Source of the DNA: an uncultured Propionibacteriaceae bacterium
Lineage (GTDB): Bacteria > Actinomycetota > Actinomycetes > Propionibacteriales > Propionibacteriaceae
NCBI GenBank assembly: GCA_938012815.1
Contig: CALLVV010000077.1
Location: forward strand, 1 to 16,910
Reading direction: 5' to 3'
Length of the DNA: 16,910 nucleotides
Positions within the stretch are counted from its first letter, which is position 1. Every line of letters begins with the position of its first letter. Shown piece by piece: positions 1 to 6,450 of this stretch. Made by a program: the position numbers and the translations under genes. Below the pieces are notes generated by a model. That model saw only the letters and a program-made list of their open reading frames with translations, was not told the DNA's origin and searched no databases.

Positions 1-519
1 CTCGGGTTCCGCGCGGGTCGCGATGATTCCGACGACGGTGTTGTGACGGGCTTCGAAGGCTTCGATCGCCTCCTCCGCCATCCGGCACACCTCGTCGACG
101 GACCTCTCCGATGCGCGGCACACGTACAGCACCGGCGCGTTCAGGTTGGCGGCGATGAGGGCGTTGTGGTCCAGCTCGGTGCCCTGGGTGAGGTCGTCGA
201 AGTCGGATCCGACGATCACAATCGCCTCGAAGCGCTCCGCCAGCGCGGAGTACTTCGCGACGATGGTGTCGATGGCGGCCTCCGGGTCATTGGCCCAGTC
301 CGCGTAGCTGACACCGACGCTGTCCTCGAAGCTCTGGTGACGTAGGGTGTTGGTGGCCAGCAACGCCGTCGTGATGCCGTCCTCCTTCAGGGACTGCACC
401 AGCGGACGGAAGAAACCGACCGAACGGACTTGGCGCGCGAACAACTCCAGCACGCCCAGAGCGATGGCGCTCTTGCTGACCTGCCACTCCGATGAAGCAA
501 TGTAAACGCATCTGGTCAC
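1..519 (-). CDS. pta: Phosphate acetyltransferase, N-terminal part (partial)
   Basis: Phosphate acetyltransferase converts acetyl-CoA and phosphate to acetyl phosphate in the cytoplasm, feeding acetate kinase. Only the first 173 codons are in the window; the gene runs off the left edge. The reading begins GTG, giving VTRCVYIASSEWQVSKSAIA, then GFFRPLVQSLKEDG and a stretch resembling the dethiobiotin-synthetase-like AAA domain that starts long-form Pta proteins. The middle DRTGG and the catalytic PTA domains would lie outside the window. The P-loop region reads SSEWQVSKS, so the usual Gly before Lys-Ser is Ser; nucleotide binding at this site is doubtful, although this domain is often degenerate in Pta. 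GTG at 519 is chosen because residues match the family from the first codon and a -10-like hexamer sits 7 nt upstream. The family call rests on N-terminal resemblance only. Confidence 0.8.
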   Translation of the reverse strand, partial: MTRCVYIASSEWQVSKSAIALGVLELFARQVRSVGFFRPLVQSLKEDGITTALLATNTLRHQSFEDSVGVSYADWANDPEAAIDTIVAKYSALAERFEAIVIVGSDFDDLTQGTELDHNALIAANLNAPVLYVCRASERSVDEVCRMAEEAIEAFEARHNTVVGIIATRAEPE

Positions 520-526
520 GGGACCA

Positions 527-532
527 AGCCTA
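527..532 (-). promoter_or_regulatory. Probable -10 element for leaderless pta
   Basis: TAGGCT on the minus strand is followed by 7 nt and then the GTG start of pta. That spacing puts the transcription start at or next to the start codon, as in leaderless actinobacterial genes. There is no Shine-Dalgarno sequence. No clear -35 is visible. Confidence 0.45.
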
Positions 533-658
533 GCGACTCGCCGGAGGACGTGCGGTGCCGGCCCGGCCGTGGCGTCCACACCTGTTTCACGTGCCGGCCG
601 GTCGTCTCGCGGAGCGGAGAAGATGTTGGCCCGTGCCACGCAGCCGTGCCGACTCCGG

Positions 659-691
659 TAGCGTTGTTTCTGCCCCCGCCCGCGGGGTTTT
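659..691 (+). promoter_or_regulatory. aspA leader: weak -10 and GC hairpin with T run
   Basis: TAGCGT at 659-664 could be a -10. It is followed by CCCCG (674-678), loop CCCG and CGGGG (683-687), then TTTT (688-691). This is a short 5-bp hairpin plus T-run upstream of aspA, terminator-like but small. It would lie at the very 5' end of the aspA transcript if the -10 guess is right. It could be a leader structure, a weak terminator for upstream read-through, or chance in GC-rich sequence. The rest of 533-658 shows nothing recognisable. Confidence 0.25.
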
Positions 692-720
692 GTCGGGAGG
701 ATAACTCCGAAAGGAAGGCA

Positions 721-2139
721 ATGTCGCGCACCGAGACCGACCTACTCGGCGATCGTCAGGTCCCTGATGACGCCTGGTACGGGATTCACACGTTGAGAGC
801 CATCGAGAACTTCCCCATCTCGGGTGTCACCGTGAACTCTGTTCCCGAGTTGATTCGCGGAATGGTCCAGGTGAAGAAGGCGGCGGTGCTGGCGAATCGC
901 GAACTCGGTGTCCTGCCGGGTTGGGTGGCGCGGGCGATCCTCCAGGCCTGTGACGAGGTGCTGGACAAGGGACGGTGCATGGACCAGTTCCCGATCGACG
1001 TCTTCCAGGGTGGTGCGGGAACGTCAGTGAACATGAACACCAACGAGGTGCTCGCGAACCTGGCGCTGGAGCACCTCGGGTTCTCGAAGGGCCGCTACGA
1101 CATCGTCGACCCCAACGACCACGTCAACCACAGCCAGTCCACCAACGACACCTTCCCGACGGGCTTCCGGGTGGCCCTGGACCACGTGTTCGGTGAGCTG
1201 TCGCACGCGGTGGAAGAGCTCTCCGACTCCTTCTACGACAAGGGTGAGGAGTTCGAGCGCATCATCAAGCTCGGGCGCACCCAGCTGCAGGACGCGGTGC
1301 CGATGACCCTGGGGCAGGAGTTCACGGCCTTCGCGGTGAACCTGGAGGAGGAGCTGCGCCACCTCGACTACGCGCGGTCGCTGCTGCTGGAGATCAACCT
1401 GGGCGCGACGGCCATCGGCACCGGGTTGAACGCCCCGCCCGGATACCGGGCATTGGCGGTGAAGCACCTCTCCGAGATCACGGGTCGACCGTTCGTCACC
1501 GCCGTGGATCTCATCGAGGCCACCTCCGACACCGGCGCCTATGTGATGGCCCATGCGGCCTGCAAACGCCTTGCGACGAAGCTGTCGAAGATCTGCAATG
1601 ACCTGCGGCTGCTGAGCTCCGGACCGCGCACCGGGCTCAACGAGATCAACCTGCCCGCGATGCAGGCGGGCAGTTCGATCATGCCCGCCAAGGTCAACCC
1701 CGTCATCCCCGAGGTGGTCAACCAGATCACCTACAAGGTGCGCGGCAACGACTTCACCGTCGGGCTCGGGGCAGAGGCCGGACAGTTGCAGCTCAACGCC
1801 ATGGAACCTGTGATCGCGCAGGCGCTGTTCGAATCGATCCGGCTGCTCAAGTCGGGTTGTGACGTGCTGCGGACCCGCTGCGTCGACGGCATCACCGCCA
1901 ACGAGGACGTCTGTGAACGCTATGTGCGCGAATCGATCTCGGTGGTCACCCTCCTCAACGACTACATCGGGCACCGTGCCGGCGACGAGGTGGGCCGGGA
2001 GGCCGCCAGATCGGGCAAGTCAGTGCGCGACATCGTCCTGGAACGAGGTCTGCTGGACGAGATCACGGTGGATCGGCTGCTGTCCTTCGAGAACCTCTCC
2101 GGTCACCCGGGGGAGCAGAAGGCTACCGAGAAATCCTGA
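721..2139 (+). CDS. aspA: Aspartate ammonia-lyase
   Basis: Cytoplasmic aspartase, which reversibly deaminates L-aspartate to fumarate and ammonia and so links amino-acid use to the fumarate/succinate branch. The 472-residue protein has the usual family length. The N-terminus TETDLLGDRQVPDDAWYGIH is typical of aspartases. The fumarate-lyase signature GSSIMPAKVNP starts at residue 317, placing the catalytic-loop Ser at 318 and the carboxylate-binding Lys at 324, the same numbering as the Bacillus AspB enzyme. Other conserved blocks are STNDTFPT and GRTQLQDAVPMTLGQE. Related fumarases share the signature, but the N-terminal block favours aspartase. ATG at 721 is chosen because AAGGAAG lies 5 nt upstream; the open frame runs further upstream but looks non-coding. 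It stands alone, convergent with nfo. Confidence 0.93.
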   Translation: MSRTETDLLGDRQVPDDAWYGIHTLRAIENFPISGVTVNSVPELIRGMVQVKKAAVLANRELGVLPGWVARAILQACDEVLDKGRCMDQFPIDVFQGGAGTSVNMNTNEVLANLALEHLGFSKGRYDIVDPNDHVNHSQSTNDTFPTGFRVALDHVFGELSHAVEELSDSFYDKGEEFERIIKLGRTQLQDAVPMTLGQEFTAFAVNLEEELRHLDYARSLLLEINLGATAIGTGLNAPPGYRALAVKHLSEITGRPFVTAVDLIEATSDTGAYVMAHAACKRLATKLSKICNDLRLLSSGPRTGLNEINLPAMQAGSSIMPAKVNPVIPEVVNQITYKVRGNDFTVGLGAEAGQLQLNAMEPVIAQALFESIRLLKSGCDVLRTRCVDGITANEDVCERYVRESISVVTLLNDYIGHRAGDEVGREAARSGKSVRDIVLERGLLDEITVDRLLSFENLSGHPGEQKATEKS

Positions 2140-2294
2140 CGAGTGTGATCGAGGCGTTTGCTGTCAACGTCCCCAAGGACACGCAGCCACCCGACCCCGA
2201 CGCCATCACCGAACCCCCCCACCGGTACCCCCAGCAAGCTCGCCCCTGCCCCACCAACCGGAACAAACGCGGCTGCTGACACCGGGCAGGGATG

Positions 2295-2311
2295 AAAGGG
2301 GAGAGCCCCCT
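2295..2311 (-). terminator. Possible small terminator after nfo
   Basis: Read on the minus strand, the nfo stop codon is followed by GGGG, a CTCT-containing loop, CCCC and TTT. The stem is only 4-5 bp, so this is weak. The remaining aspA-nfo convergent gap (2140-2294) is C-rich and shows no other structure or gene. Confidence 0.3.
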
Positions 2312-3093
2312 CAGCCGAGCTGGTCACGCAGCCAGGCGATCTCCTCCGGATGGTTCTCCACCGGGGTTTCCAGCACGACCGGGGCATCGGCCTCGCGCAG
2401 CAGGGCGACGAGGATCTCCGGGTCGAGCTGGCCGCGTCCCAGCGGGGCGTGGCGGTCGCGCCCGGAACCGGTCGTATCGCGGGAATCGTTGCAGTGGACC
2501 AGGTCGATGCGCCCCGTGATGGCTCGCAGATCCCTTACCACGGTGTCAAGGTCCAGGCCTGCGGCGTGCGCGTGGCAGGTGTCCAGGCAGAGCCCGACCT
2601 CGCCCAGGTTGTCGGAACCCTCCAGAGCCGACCACAGGTCGCGGACGGATTCGAGGTATCGCATCATCGCCTTCTTGCCGCCCGCGGTGTTCTCTATCAG
2701 GATCGGCACCTTCACATCGAGGCTGTCGACGCACTTGCGCCAGTTGTCGTAGCCCAGCTTCTGGTCCTCGTCGGCGGTGACGTGTCCGCCGTGGACGATC
2801 ACTCCGCGCGCCCCGATGCCGGCGGCCGCGTCGATGGTCTGCTGCAGCAGTTTTCGTGACGGGATACGGATGCGATTGTTGGTGGAGGCGACGTTGATGA
2901 CGTACGCGGCGTGCACGTAGAGCCCGATCCCGGCGCCGGCGGCCTGCGCTCCCAGGGCGGTGGCCCCGTCACCGGGGACAATGGGTTTCCTCCACGACTG
3001 CGGGTCCCCCAGGGTCACCTGGGCGATGTCCGCCCCCAGGGCTACGGCCTGCGGAATTGCGGTTTCCGCGTCAACATGAGCACCTATCAGCAT
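2311..3093 (-). CDS. nfo: Deoxyribonuclease IV (AP endonuclease, EndoIV family)
   Basis: Endonuclease IV cuts DNA 5' of abasic sites in base-excision repair and has a TIM barrel with three zinc ions. At 260 residues it is near the usual family length. All expected metal ligands are visible: His61 (YVHAAY), His101 (IVHGGH), Glu134 (LIENTAGG), Asp171 and His174 (LDTCH), His200 (LVHCNDS), Asp213 and His215 (GRDRHAPLGRG) and Glu242 (VLETP). ATG at 3093 is supported by IGAHV at the N-terminus, the normal family start, and by an in-frame TAG four codons upstream that prevents extension. There is no Shine-Dalgarno; TAGGCT lies 6 nt before ATG, so the mRNA is probably leaderless. No neighbour shows an operon link to DNA repair. 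Confidence 0.95.
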   Translation of the reverse strand: MLIGAHVDAETAIPQAVALGADIAQVTLGDPQSWRKPIVPGDGATALGAQAAGAGIGLYVHAAYVINVASTNNRIRIPSRKLLQQTIDAAAGIGARGVIVHGGHVTADEDQKLGYDNWRKCVDSLDVKVPILIENTAGGKKAMMRYLESVRDLWSALEGSDNLGEVGLCLDTCHAHAAGLDLDTVVRDLRAITGRIDLVHCNDSRDTTGSGRDRHAPLGRGQLDPEILVALLREADAPVVLETPVENHPEEIAWLRDQLG

Positions 3094-3099
3094 GGATCC

Positions 3100-3105
3100 A
3101 GCCTA
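3100..3105 (-). promoter_or_regulatory. Probable -10 element for leaderless nfo
   Basis: TAGGCT, identical to the pta element, is followed by GGATCC and the ATG of nfo. The spacing of 6 nt predicts a transcript starting at or beside the start codon. The hexamer overlaps the TAG that ends the decayed fragment upstream. Confidence 0.45.
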
Positions 3106-3360
3106 GGTCCTGTCATGGATGAGGGTTTTCGCGGACCTTCCCGAATGGCATGACGCGGCCTCGTCCGGGATCACTGCCGTGTGGTAGGCCAGATCGACCG
3201 CCGGTGGATCGTCGGCAACGTGGAACGCGACGTCGGCGCAGTATGGTTCGCTGATCTTCGCGGAGAGTTTCCTCGAGGAGCTTGTCCCCTGGGCTCCCAG
3301 GAGGTGTTCCCCTCCGCCAGGTAGGGACTTCGATTCGCTCGGTCCCGAAAGTGTCGGGGA
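3103..3360 (-). pseudogene. Probable decayed coding fragment upstream of nfo
   Basis: This stretch holds no intact gene, but pieces of three minus-strand frames look coding in turn. First comes DTFGTERIEVP, then YLAEGNTSWEPRG in a shifted frame, then DKLLEETLRE. Finally a run of about 50 codons ends in TAG at 3105-3103 and includes ISEPYCADVAFHVADD and VDLAYHTAVIPDEAA, with mostly G or C at third positions. Such frame switching fits a gene remnant with two or more frameshifts. I do not recognise the family. The last frame is the nfo frame, but the TAG separates them. It could also be chance codon bias in GC-rich DNA. Confidence 0.3.
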
Positions 3361-3367
3361 TATATGA

Positions 3368-3397
3368 AAAGGGGCCGGGCATCGGCCCGGCCCCTTT
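3368..3397 (-). terminator. Strong hairpin terminator of adhesin gene 1
   Basis: AAAGGGGCCGGGC and GCCCGGCCCCTTT form a perfect 13-bp stem around a 4-nt loop. It begins 12 nt after the stop codon of the adhesin gene (minus strand) and the transcript continues with a short T-run and AT-rich bases. It is followed directly by the decayed fragment. Confidence 0.85.
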
Positions 3398-3409
3398 CCT
3401 CGGGGGTGA

Positions 3410-4549
3410 TCAGACGTTGCCGGTCTTCGGCAGCCCCGGCTTCTTGGGGGTGGTGGGTTTGGGAGCAGCCGACTCGGACTTGGACGGCTGGGGTGCCGGC
3501 GTGGAAACAGATGGCTTGGGGGCCGGAGTCGAGGCGGACGGCGTGGGGGCCGGAGTCGTTGCCTTGGGGGTGGCCTCCCACTTGACCATGGAGGAGGCCT
3601 CGACGCTGACTGCCTTGTTGGAGCCGATGATGATGGTCTGGTTGTGCTTTCCAGGGGCGGTGCCTGCAGAGATCAGCAGTTTGCCGGCGTAGACGCTACC
3701 GGTGGCTGAGACCTTGAACTCCTGCTCGCCCGACTGGGCGTCGGCCGGAACCTTGAGGAACAGATCGGTGCCGGTGGGAACGGCATTCTTGTCGACCGCA
3801 TTGCCGTCCTTGTCGACCAGGTCGTACTTGAGTTCGTTGGTCAGCTTGACGGTGGCCTGGTTGGACTCGAAGCGGATCGGGCCGACCGGGTCGCCCACCT
3901 TGAAGGTGGTGTTGCCGCCATTGACCTCGACGGTGGGCTTGGCGGTTTCCTTCAGGCCGGTGTTGCTGCCGCCGATCAGGTAGTCGTACAGGGCCTTGAC
4001 CCGGCCTTCCGTCGCGGCATCGGCCTTGTGCAGGCCGCTGTAGTTGAAGTCGTTGGTGAAGTGCCACATGGCCGCCTGGGTGGCGGTGATGGCGTCTTCT
4101 GCGGTCAGGTCCTTGACACCAGCGGCTTTGGCGATCTCGGCCAGCCCGACCTCCGGGTAGCTGCGCTGGGCGATCCATGCGACCTTGGCCTGGATATCCG
4201 GGTTGTTTTTGAACTTGTTCGTGCCCGGGAAGTCCTTCCAATCGCCGACCTTCAGATCGGATTCGTACTTGACATTGACCTCAAGCTCGATGCAGTAGGC
4301 CCTGATGTTACCTTCTTTGGCCGGGCTGGTGTGGACCGTGAACAGCGTGGTGGCGACGTGGGTGTTCTGGTACTTCAGGCTGTGGCCGCGCTTGGACTCC
4401 TCTTTCGTGCCGAGTTTCGGGTAGCCCTCGGGGTAGGTGAAGTCGTCCGCGTGCGCGGTCGGGGTGCCAAAGGCAAGGACAGCCGCCAGCGAGGTGGCGG
4501 CGAGTGCCAGGAACTTGCGCGTCCTGGTCTGCGATGAAGCAGCCTTCAT
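3410..4549 (-). CDS. Secreted Cys-Gln thioester-domain adhesin 1, LPKTG at extreme C-terminus
   Basis: A 379-residue surface-adhesin-type protein. Residues 1-34 form a Sec signal peptide (KFLALAATSLAAVLAFG, cleavage after AHA). A thioester domain follows, with Cys86 in AYCIE and Gln158 in TATQAAMWHF, the YCI[DE] and TQxA motifs whose side chains cross-link in Gram-positive adhesins to react with host amines. Residues about 205-325 look like a beta-sandwich domain. A Pro/Thr/Ser stalk (330-370) ends in GLPKTGNV. The protein stops two residues after LPKTG, so the hydrophobic helix and basic tail of a sortase signal are missing in all frames; the terminator follows. ATG at 4549 has GAGGA 7 nt upstream; an upstream TTG (4561) lacks its own site. 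The next minus-strand gene upstream (4920-6125) is a paralogue. No sortase gene is in the window. Confidence 0.85.
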   Translation of the reverse strand: MKAASSQTRTRKFLALAATSLAAVLAFGTPTAHADDFTYPEGYPKLGTKEESKRGHSLKYQNTHVATTLFTVHTSPAKEGNIRAYCIELEVNVKYESDLKVGDWKDFPGTNKFKNNPDIQAKVAWIAQRSYPEVGLAEIAKAAGVKDLTAEDAITATQAAMWHFTNDFNYSGLHKADAATEGRVKALYDYLIGGSNTGLKETAKPTVEVNGGNTTFKVGDPVGPIRFESNQATVKLTNELKYDLVDKDGNAVDKNAVPTGTDLFLKVPADAQSGEQEFKVSATGSVYAGKLLISAGTAPGKHNQTIIIGSNKAVSVEASSMVKWEATPKATTPAPTPSASTPAPKPSVSTPAPQPSKSESAAPKPTTPKKPGLPKTGNV

Positions 4550-4577
4550 GGGTTTCCTCAATTCTTTAGGTTCTCAC

Positions 4578-4604
4578 GGCCTGCGGACAGGCCTTTGAAG
4601 GCCT
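4578..4604 (-). promoter_or_regulatory. Alternative hairpins in the adhesin 1 leader
   Basis: GGCCTG (4578-4583) can pair with CAGGCC (4588-4593) around CGGA. The latter segment can instead pair, as AGGCCTT (4589-4595), with AAGGCCT (4598-4604). The two stems exclude one another and lie between the predicted transcription start and the ribosome-binding site. The adhesin 2 leader has a different, bulged hairpin (near 6152-6170), so structure, if real, is not sequence-conserved. Confidence 0.25.
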
Positions 4605-4625
4605 TCCCATAGGGTCGCTTCGCGA

Positions 4626-4701
4626 ACTATAACCCATGTGACTGCACTTTAGGGAGGGAGAGCGAAAATTGCACTCCCCAATGAGCGTTGTGCCTAGTGA
4701 G
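4626..4701 (-). promoter_or_regulatory. Conserved promoter block of adhesin gene 1
   Basis: Minus-strand TATAGT (4626-4631) is a likely -10, preceded by TGGGT and by a CTCCC-AAAGT element ending near 4657. CCTAGTGAG (plus-strand reading) lies at 4693-4701. The same elements occur before adhesin gene 2 with nearly identical spacing: -10 to ATG is 77 against 76 nt, and -10 to CCTAGTGAG 62 against 61. A 17-nt leader block at 4554-4570 around the ribosome-binding site is identical in both. The rest of the interval (4702-4871) is relatively AT-rich with a TAGCT/AGCTA inverted repeat at 4715-4729; I see no gene in it. Confidence 0.6.
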
Positions 4702-4871
4702 AGCGTGTTTGCTTTAGCTAATTGAGCTATACACTGTTTACGTCCGGGCGTGTCGCAGCCGGAACCGGATGCCTCTGACTAGCGGATTCGACCGAAAGTA
4801 CTACAGGAAATTTTCAACTATCGAACCCTCGGTTCTGGGGGGAGCGTGATGGCTGAAGGCCTGGTGGGCGC

Positions 4872-4904
4872 GAGAAGGGGCCGGGCAACGCCCGGCCCCT
4901 TCTC
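4872..4904 (-). terminator. Strong hairpin terminator of adhesin gene 2
   Basis: A perfect 15-bp stem (4872-4886 with 4890-4904) around AAC begins 15 nt after the stop of the second adhesin gene. It shares the GGGGCCGGGC core with the terminator of adhesin gene 1. There is no T-tract after it on the minus strand, so termination may rely on the stem alone or on Rho. Confidence 0.7.
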
Positions 4905-4919
4905 TGTATCTGGGGGTGA

Positions 4920-6125
4920 TCAGTCGCCGGTTCTCGGCAGGCCCGGCTTGCGAATAACCGGGGGCTCAGCGGACTTGGAGATGGTCACGGTGCTCGTGGC
5001 GGTCGTCGTCGGCTGAGTCGGCTGAGCCGTTGGGGTGGTCGGCTGAGCCGTTGGGGTGCTCGGCTGAGCCGTCGGAGTGGTCGGCGGGGGTGCCGGAGTG
5101 CTCTGCTGGGGGGTGGACCACGTGATCTTGCCCTGACCATCAGCCGGGATCTCATCGGTGGAGACGGTGATGATGGTCTGGCCGTGCTTGCCGCTCTTGG
5201 TGATGAACAGCTTGCCCGCCTGGACGGTACCGGTGACGGAGGCCGTGAATTCCTGCTCACCCGAGGTCATATCGGCTGGCACCTTGAGGTACAGGTCGGC
5301 TCCGGTGGGAATGGCATTCCTGTCGACCGCCTTGCCGTCCTTGTCGACCAGTTCGTGCTTGAGTTCGCTGGTCAGCTTGGTTGTGGGCTGGTTGGACTCG
5401 AAACGGATCGGCCCGACCCTGCCCTCGGTCTTGGCGTCGTTGAGGGTGAAAGTGTCGTTGGCGCCCTTGACCTCAAGGGTGGGGTGGGTGGGCTCCTGCA
5501 GTCCGCCGTTCTTCTCACCGATCAGGTAGTCGTACAGCTTCCCGACGCGGTCCTTCGTGGCCTGGTCGCCTTCCGCCAGGTCCAGCGACGGGGTTTCGTC
5601 GGGGTTGGTGAGATGCCAGATGGCCGCCTGGGTGGCGGTGATGGCATCCCTCTCGGTCAGGCCAGCGATGCCGGTGGTCTCAATCACCTTGGCCAGATCG
5701 GTCTGGGGGTAGCTGTTCTGGGCGATCCAGGCGACCTTGGTCTGGACGTCCGGGTTGTCCTTGAACTTGTTCGTGCCCGGGAAGTCCTTCCAGCCGCCGA
5801 TGCGCAGACTGGAATCGTAGATGATGTCGACTTCGATCTCGATGCAGTAGGCCTTGATGACACCCTTCTCGGTGTGCACGGTGAACAGGTGAGGCACGAC
5901 CTGGTTGGACTGAGGTTTGCCGTCTTCTATCTTCTTGACGTTCAGACGGTAGCCAGGCATGCTCTCGCCGCTCGTCCCGATCTTCGGGTAGCCGCTGTCC
6001 GGAGGGTTGGCCGGTTGGTCGTCGGCACGTGCCGACGGCATGCTGAGGGTCAGGGTTGCCGCGAGGGTCGCGGCGACTGATGCCAGGAGTTTCCGCGCCC
6101 TGGCGCATGATGAAGCAGCTTTCAT
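4920..6125 (-). CDS. Secreted Cys-Gln thioester-domain adhesin 2, LPRTG at extreme C-terminus
   Basis: A 401-residue paralogue of adhesin 1. The signal peptide runs to ARA at residue 34. The thioester pair is Cys94 (KAYCIEIEV) and Gln166 (TATQAAIWHL). The shared block WKDFPGTNKFK and the second domain (SELKHELVDKDGKAVDRNAI and SGEQEFTASV) match adhesin 1 closely. The stalk carries three 7-residue PTAQP-type repeats, then ends PGLPRTGD, with only Asp after the sorting motif. As in adhesin 1, no membrane helix or basic tail is encoded in any frame and the terminator follows in 15 nt. ATG at 6125 has GAGGA upstream in a leader block identical to that of adhesin 1. Separate promoter and terminator suggest independent transcription after tandem duplication. 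Covalent binding to a host or bacterial partner is expected from the family, not shown here. Confidence 0.85.
   Translation of the reverse strand: MKAASSCARARKLLASVAATLAATLTLSMPSARADDQPANPPDSGYPKIGTSGESMPGYRLNVKKIEDGKPQSNQVVPHLFTVHTEKGVIKAYCIEIEVDIIYDSSLRIGGWKDFPGTNKFKDNPDVQTKVAWIAQNSYPQTDLAKVIETTGIAGLTERDAITATQAAIWHLTNPDETPSLDLAEGDQATKDRVGKLYDYLIGEKNGGLQEPTHPTLEVKGANDTFTLNDAKTEGRVGPIRFESNQPTTKLTSELKHELVDKDGKAVDRNAIPTGADLYLKVPADMTSGEQEFTASVTGTVQAGKLFITKSGKHGQTIITVSTDEIPADGQGKITWSTPQQSTPAPPPTTPTAQPSTPTAQPTTPTAQPTQPTTTATSTVTISKSAEPPVIRKPGLPRTGD
5011..5082 (-). repeat. Three 21-bp tandem repeats in the adhesin 2 stalk
   Basis: Units start at 5020, 5041 and 5062, each reading GGCTGAGCCGTTGGGGTG or a close variant on the plus strand, with a partial unit at 5011. 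They encode seven-residue PTAQP[ST]T steps on the minus strand. The length of the stalk could vary between strains by slippage here. Confidence 0.85.
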
Positions 6126-6200
6126 AAACTTCCTCAATTCTTTAGGATTTTACAACCCACGGTGTGGGGTTAGCTGCCCGCCCAAGGGGGTGCTCCGTGA

Positions 6201-6275
6201 AGCATAACCCACGAGGATGAACTTTTGGGAGGGGAAACACGTGGATCTGGACTTTCTGGCGTCGCCCCTAGTGAG
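6201..6275 (-). promoter_or_regulatory. Conserved promoter block of adhesin gene 2
   Basis: Minus-strand TATGCT (6201-6206) is a likely -10 preceded by TGGGT and by a CTCCCAAAAGT element ending at 6234. CCTAGTGAG recurs at 6267-6275. Spacing to the ATG (76 nt) and to CCTAGTGAG (61 nt) matches adhesin gene 1, while the bases between have diverged. This suggests a shared regulator or sigma factor. The interval 6276-6381 holds nothing I recognise. Confidence 0.6.
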
Positions 6276-6381
6276 GTGGCACTCGCCTTGGTTACGTGAA
6301 ACTCCTACTCTTTGTCAGCCATAAATCCAGACGGGCCCGGGGAGGCGACGGCGGGGCGGGTTGGGGACGCGATGACAAGGG

Positions 6382-6435
6382 GGTCGCGATCCCCGCTGGA
6401 AATGGAATATTCAACTTCCAAGTGGAATCGCGACC
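6382..6435. repeat. 54-bp dyad after the GH13 gene
   Basis: GGTCGCGAT (6382-6390) and ATCGCGACC (6427-6435) form perfect outer arms. TGGAA (6397-6401) and TTCCA (6416-6420) form inner arms, and GAATATTC (6405-6412) is the centre. All three share one axis at 6408/6409, and 21 of 27 base pairs are symmetric. It lies 16 nt past the GH13 stop, so it may act as that gene's terminator hairpin, but there is no T-run. It could instead be a protein-binding site or a mobile palindromic repeat. Confidence 0.7.
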
Positions 6436-6450
6436 TCTTGCAATTCTGGG

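Noticed and set aside
550..720. In-frame upstream extension of aspA giving 57 more residues
   Set aside because: The extra residues are Arg/Pro-rich and unlike the family. A Shine-Dalgarno (AAGGAAG) sits right before ATG 721, where family similarity begins.
1024..1974. 316-codon minus-strand open frame inside aspA
   Set aside because: Shadow of aspA; no recognisable domain.
3400..3430. A frameshift hiding a membrane helix after LPKTG in adhesin 1
   Set aside because: All three frames past the stop run straight into the terminator hairpin and encode no hydrophobic run; the paralogue ends the same way.
4550..4561. TTG at 4561 as start of adhesin 1 (and the equivalent at 6137 for adhesin 2)
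   Set aside because: These TTG codons fall within the GAATTGAGGA block that serves as ribosome-binding site for the ATG 9 nt downstream.
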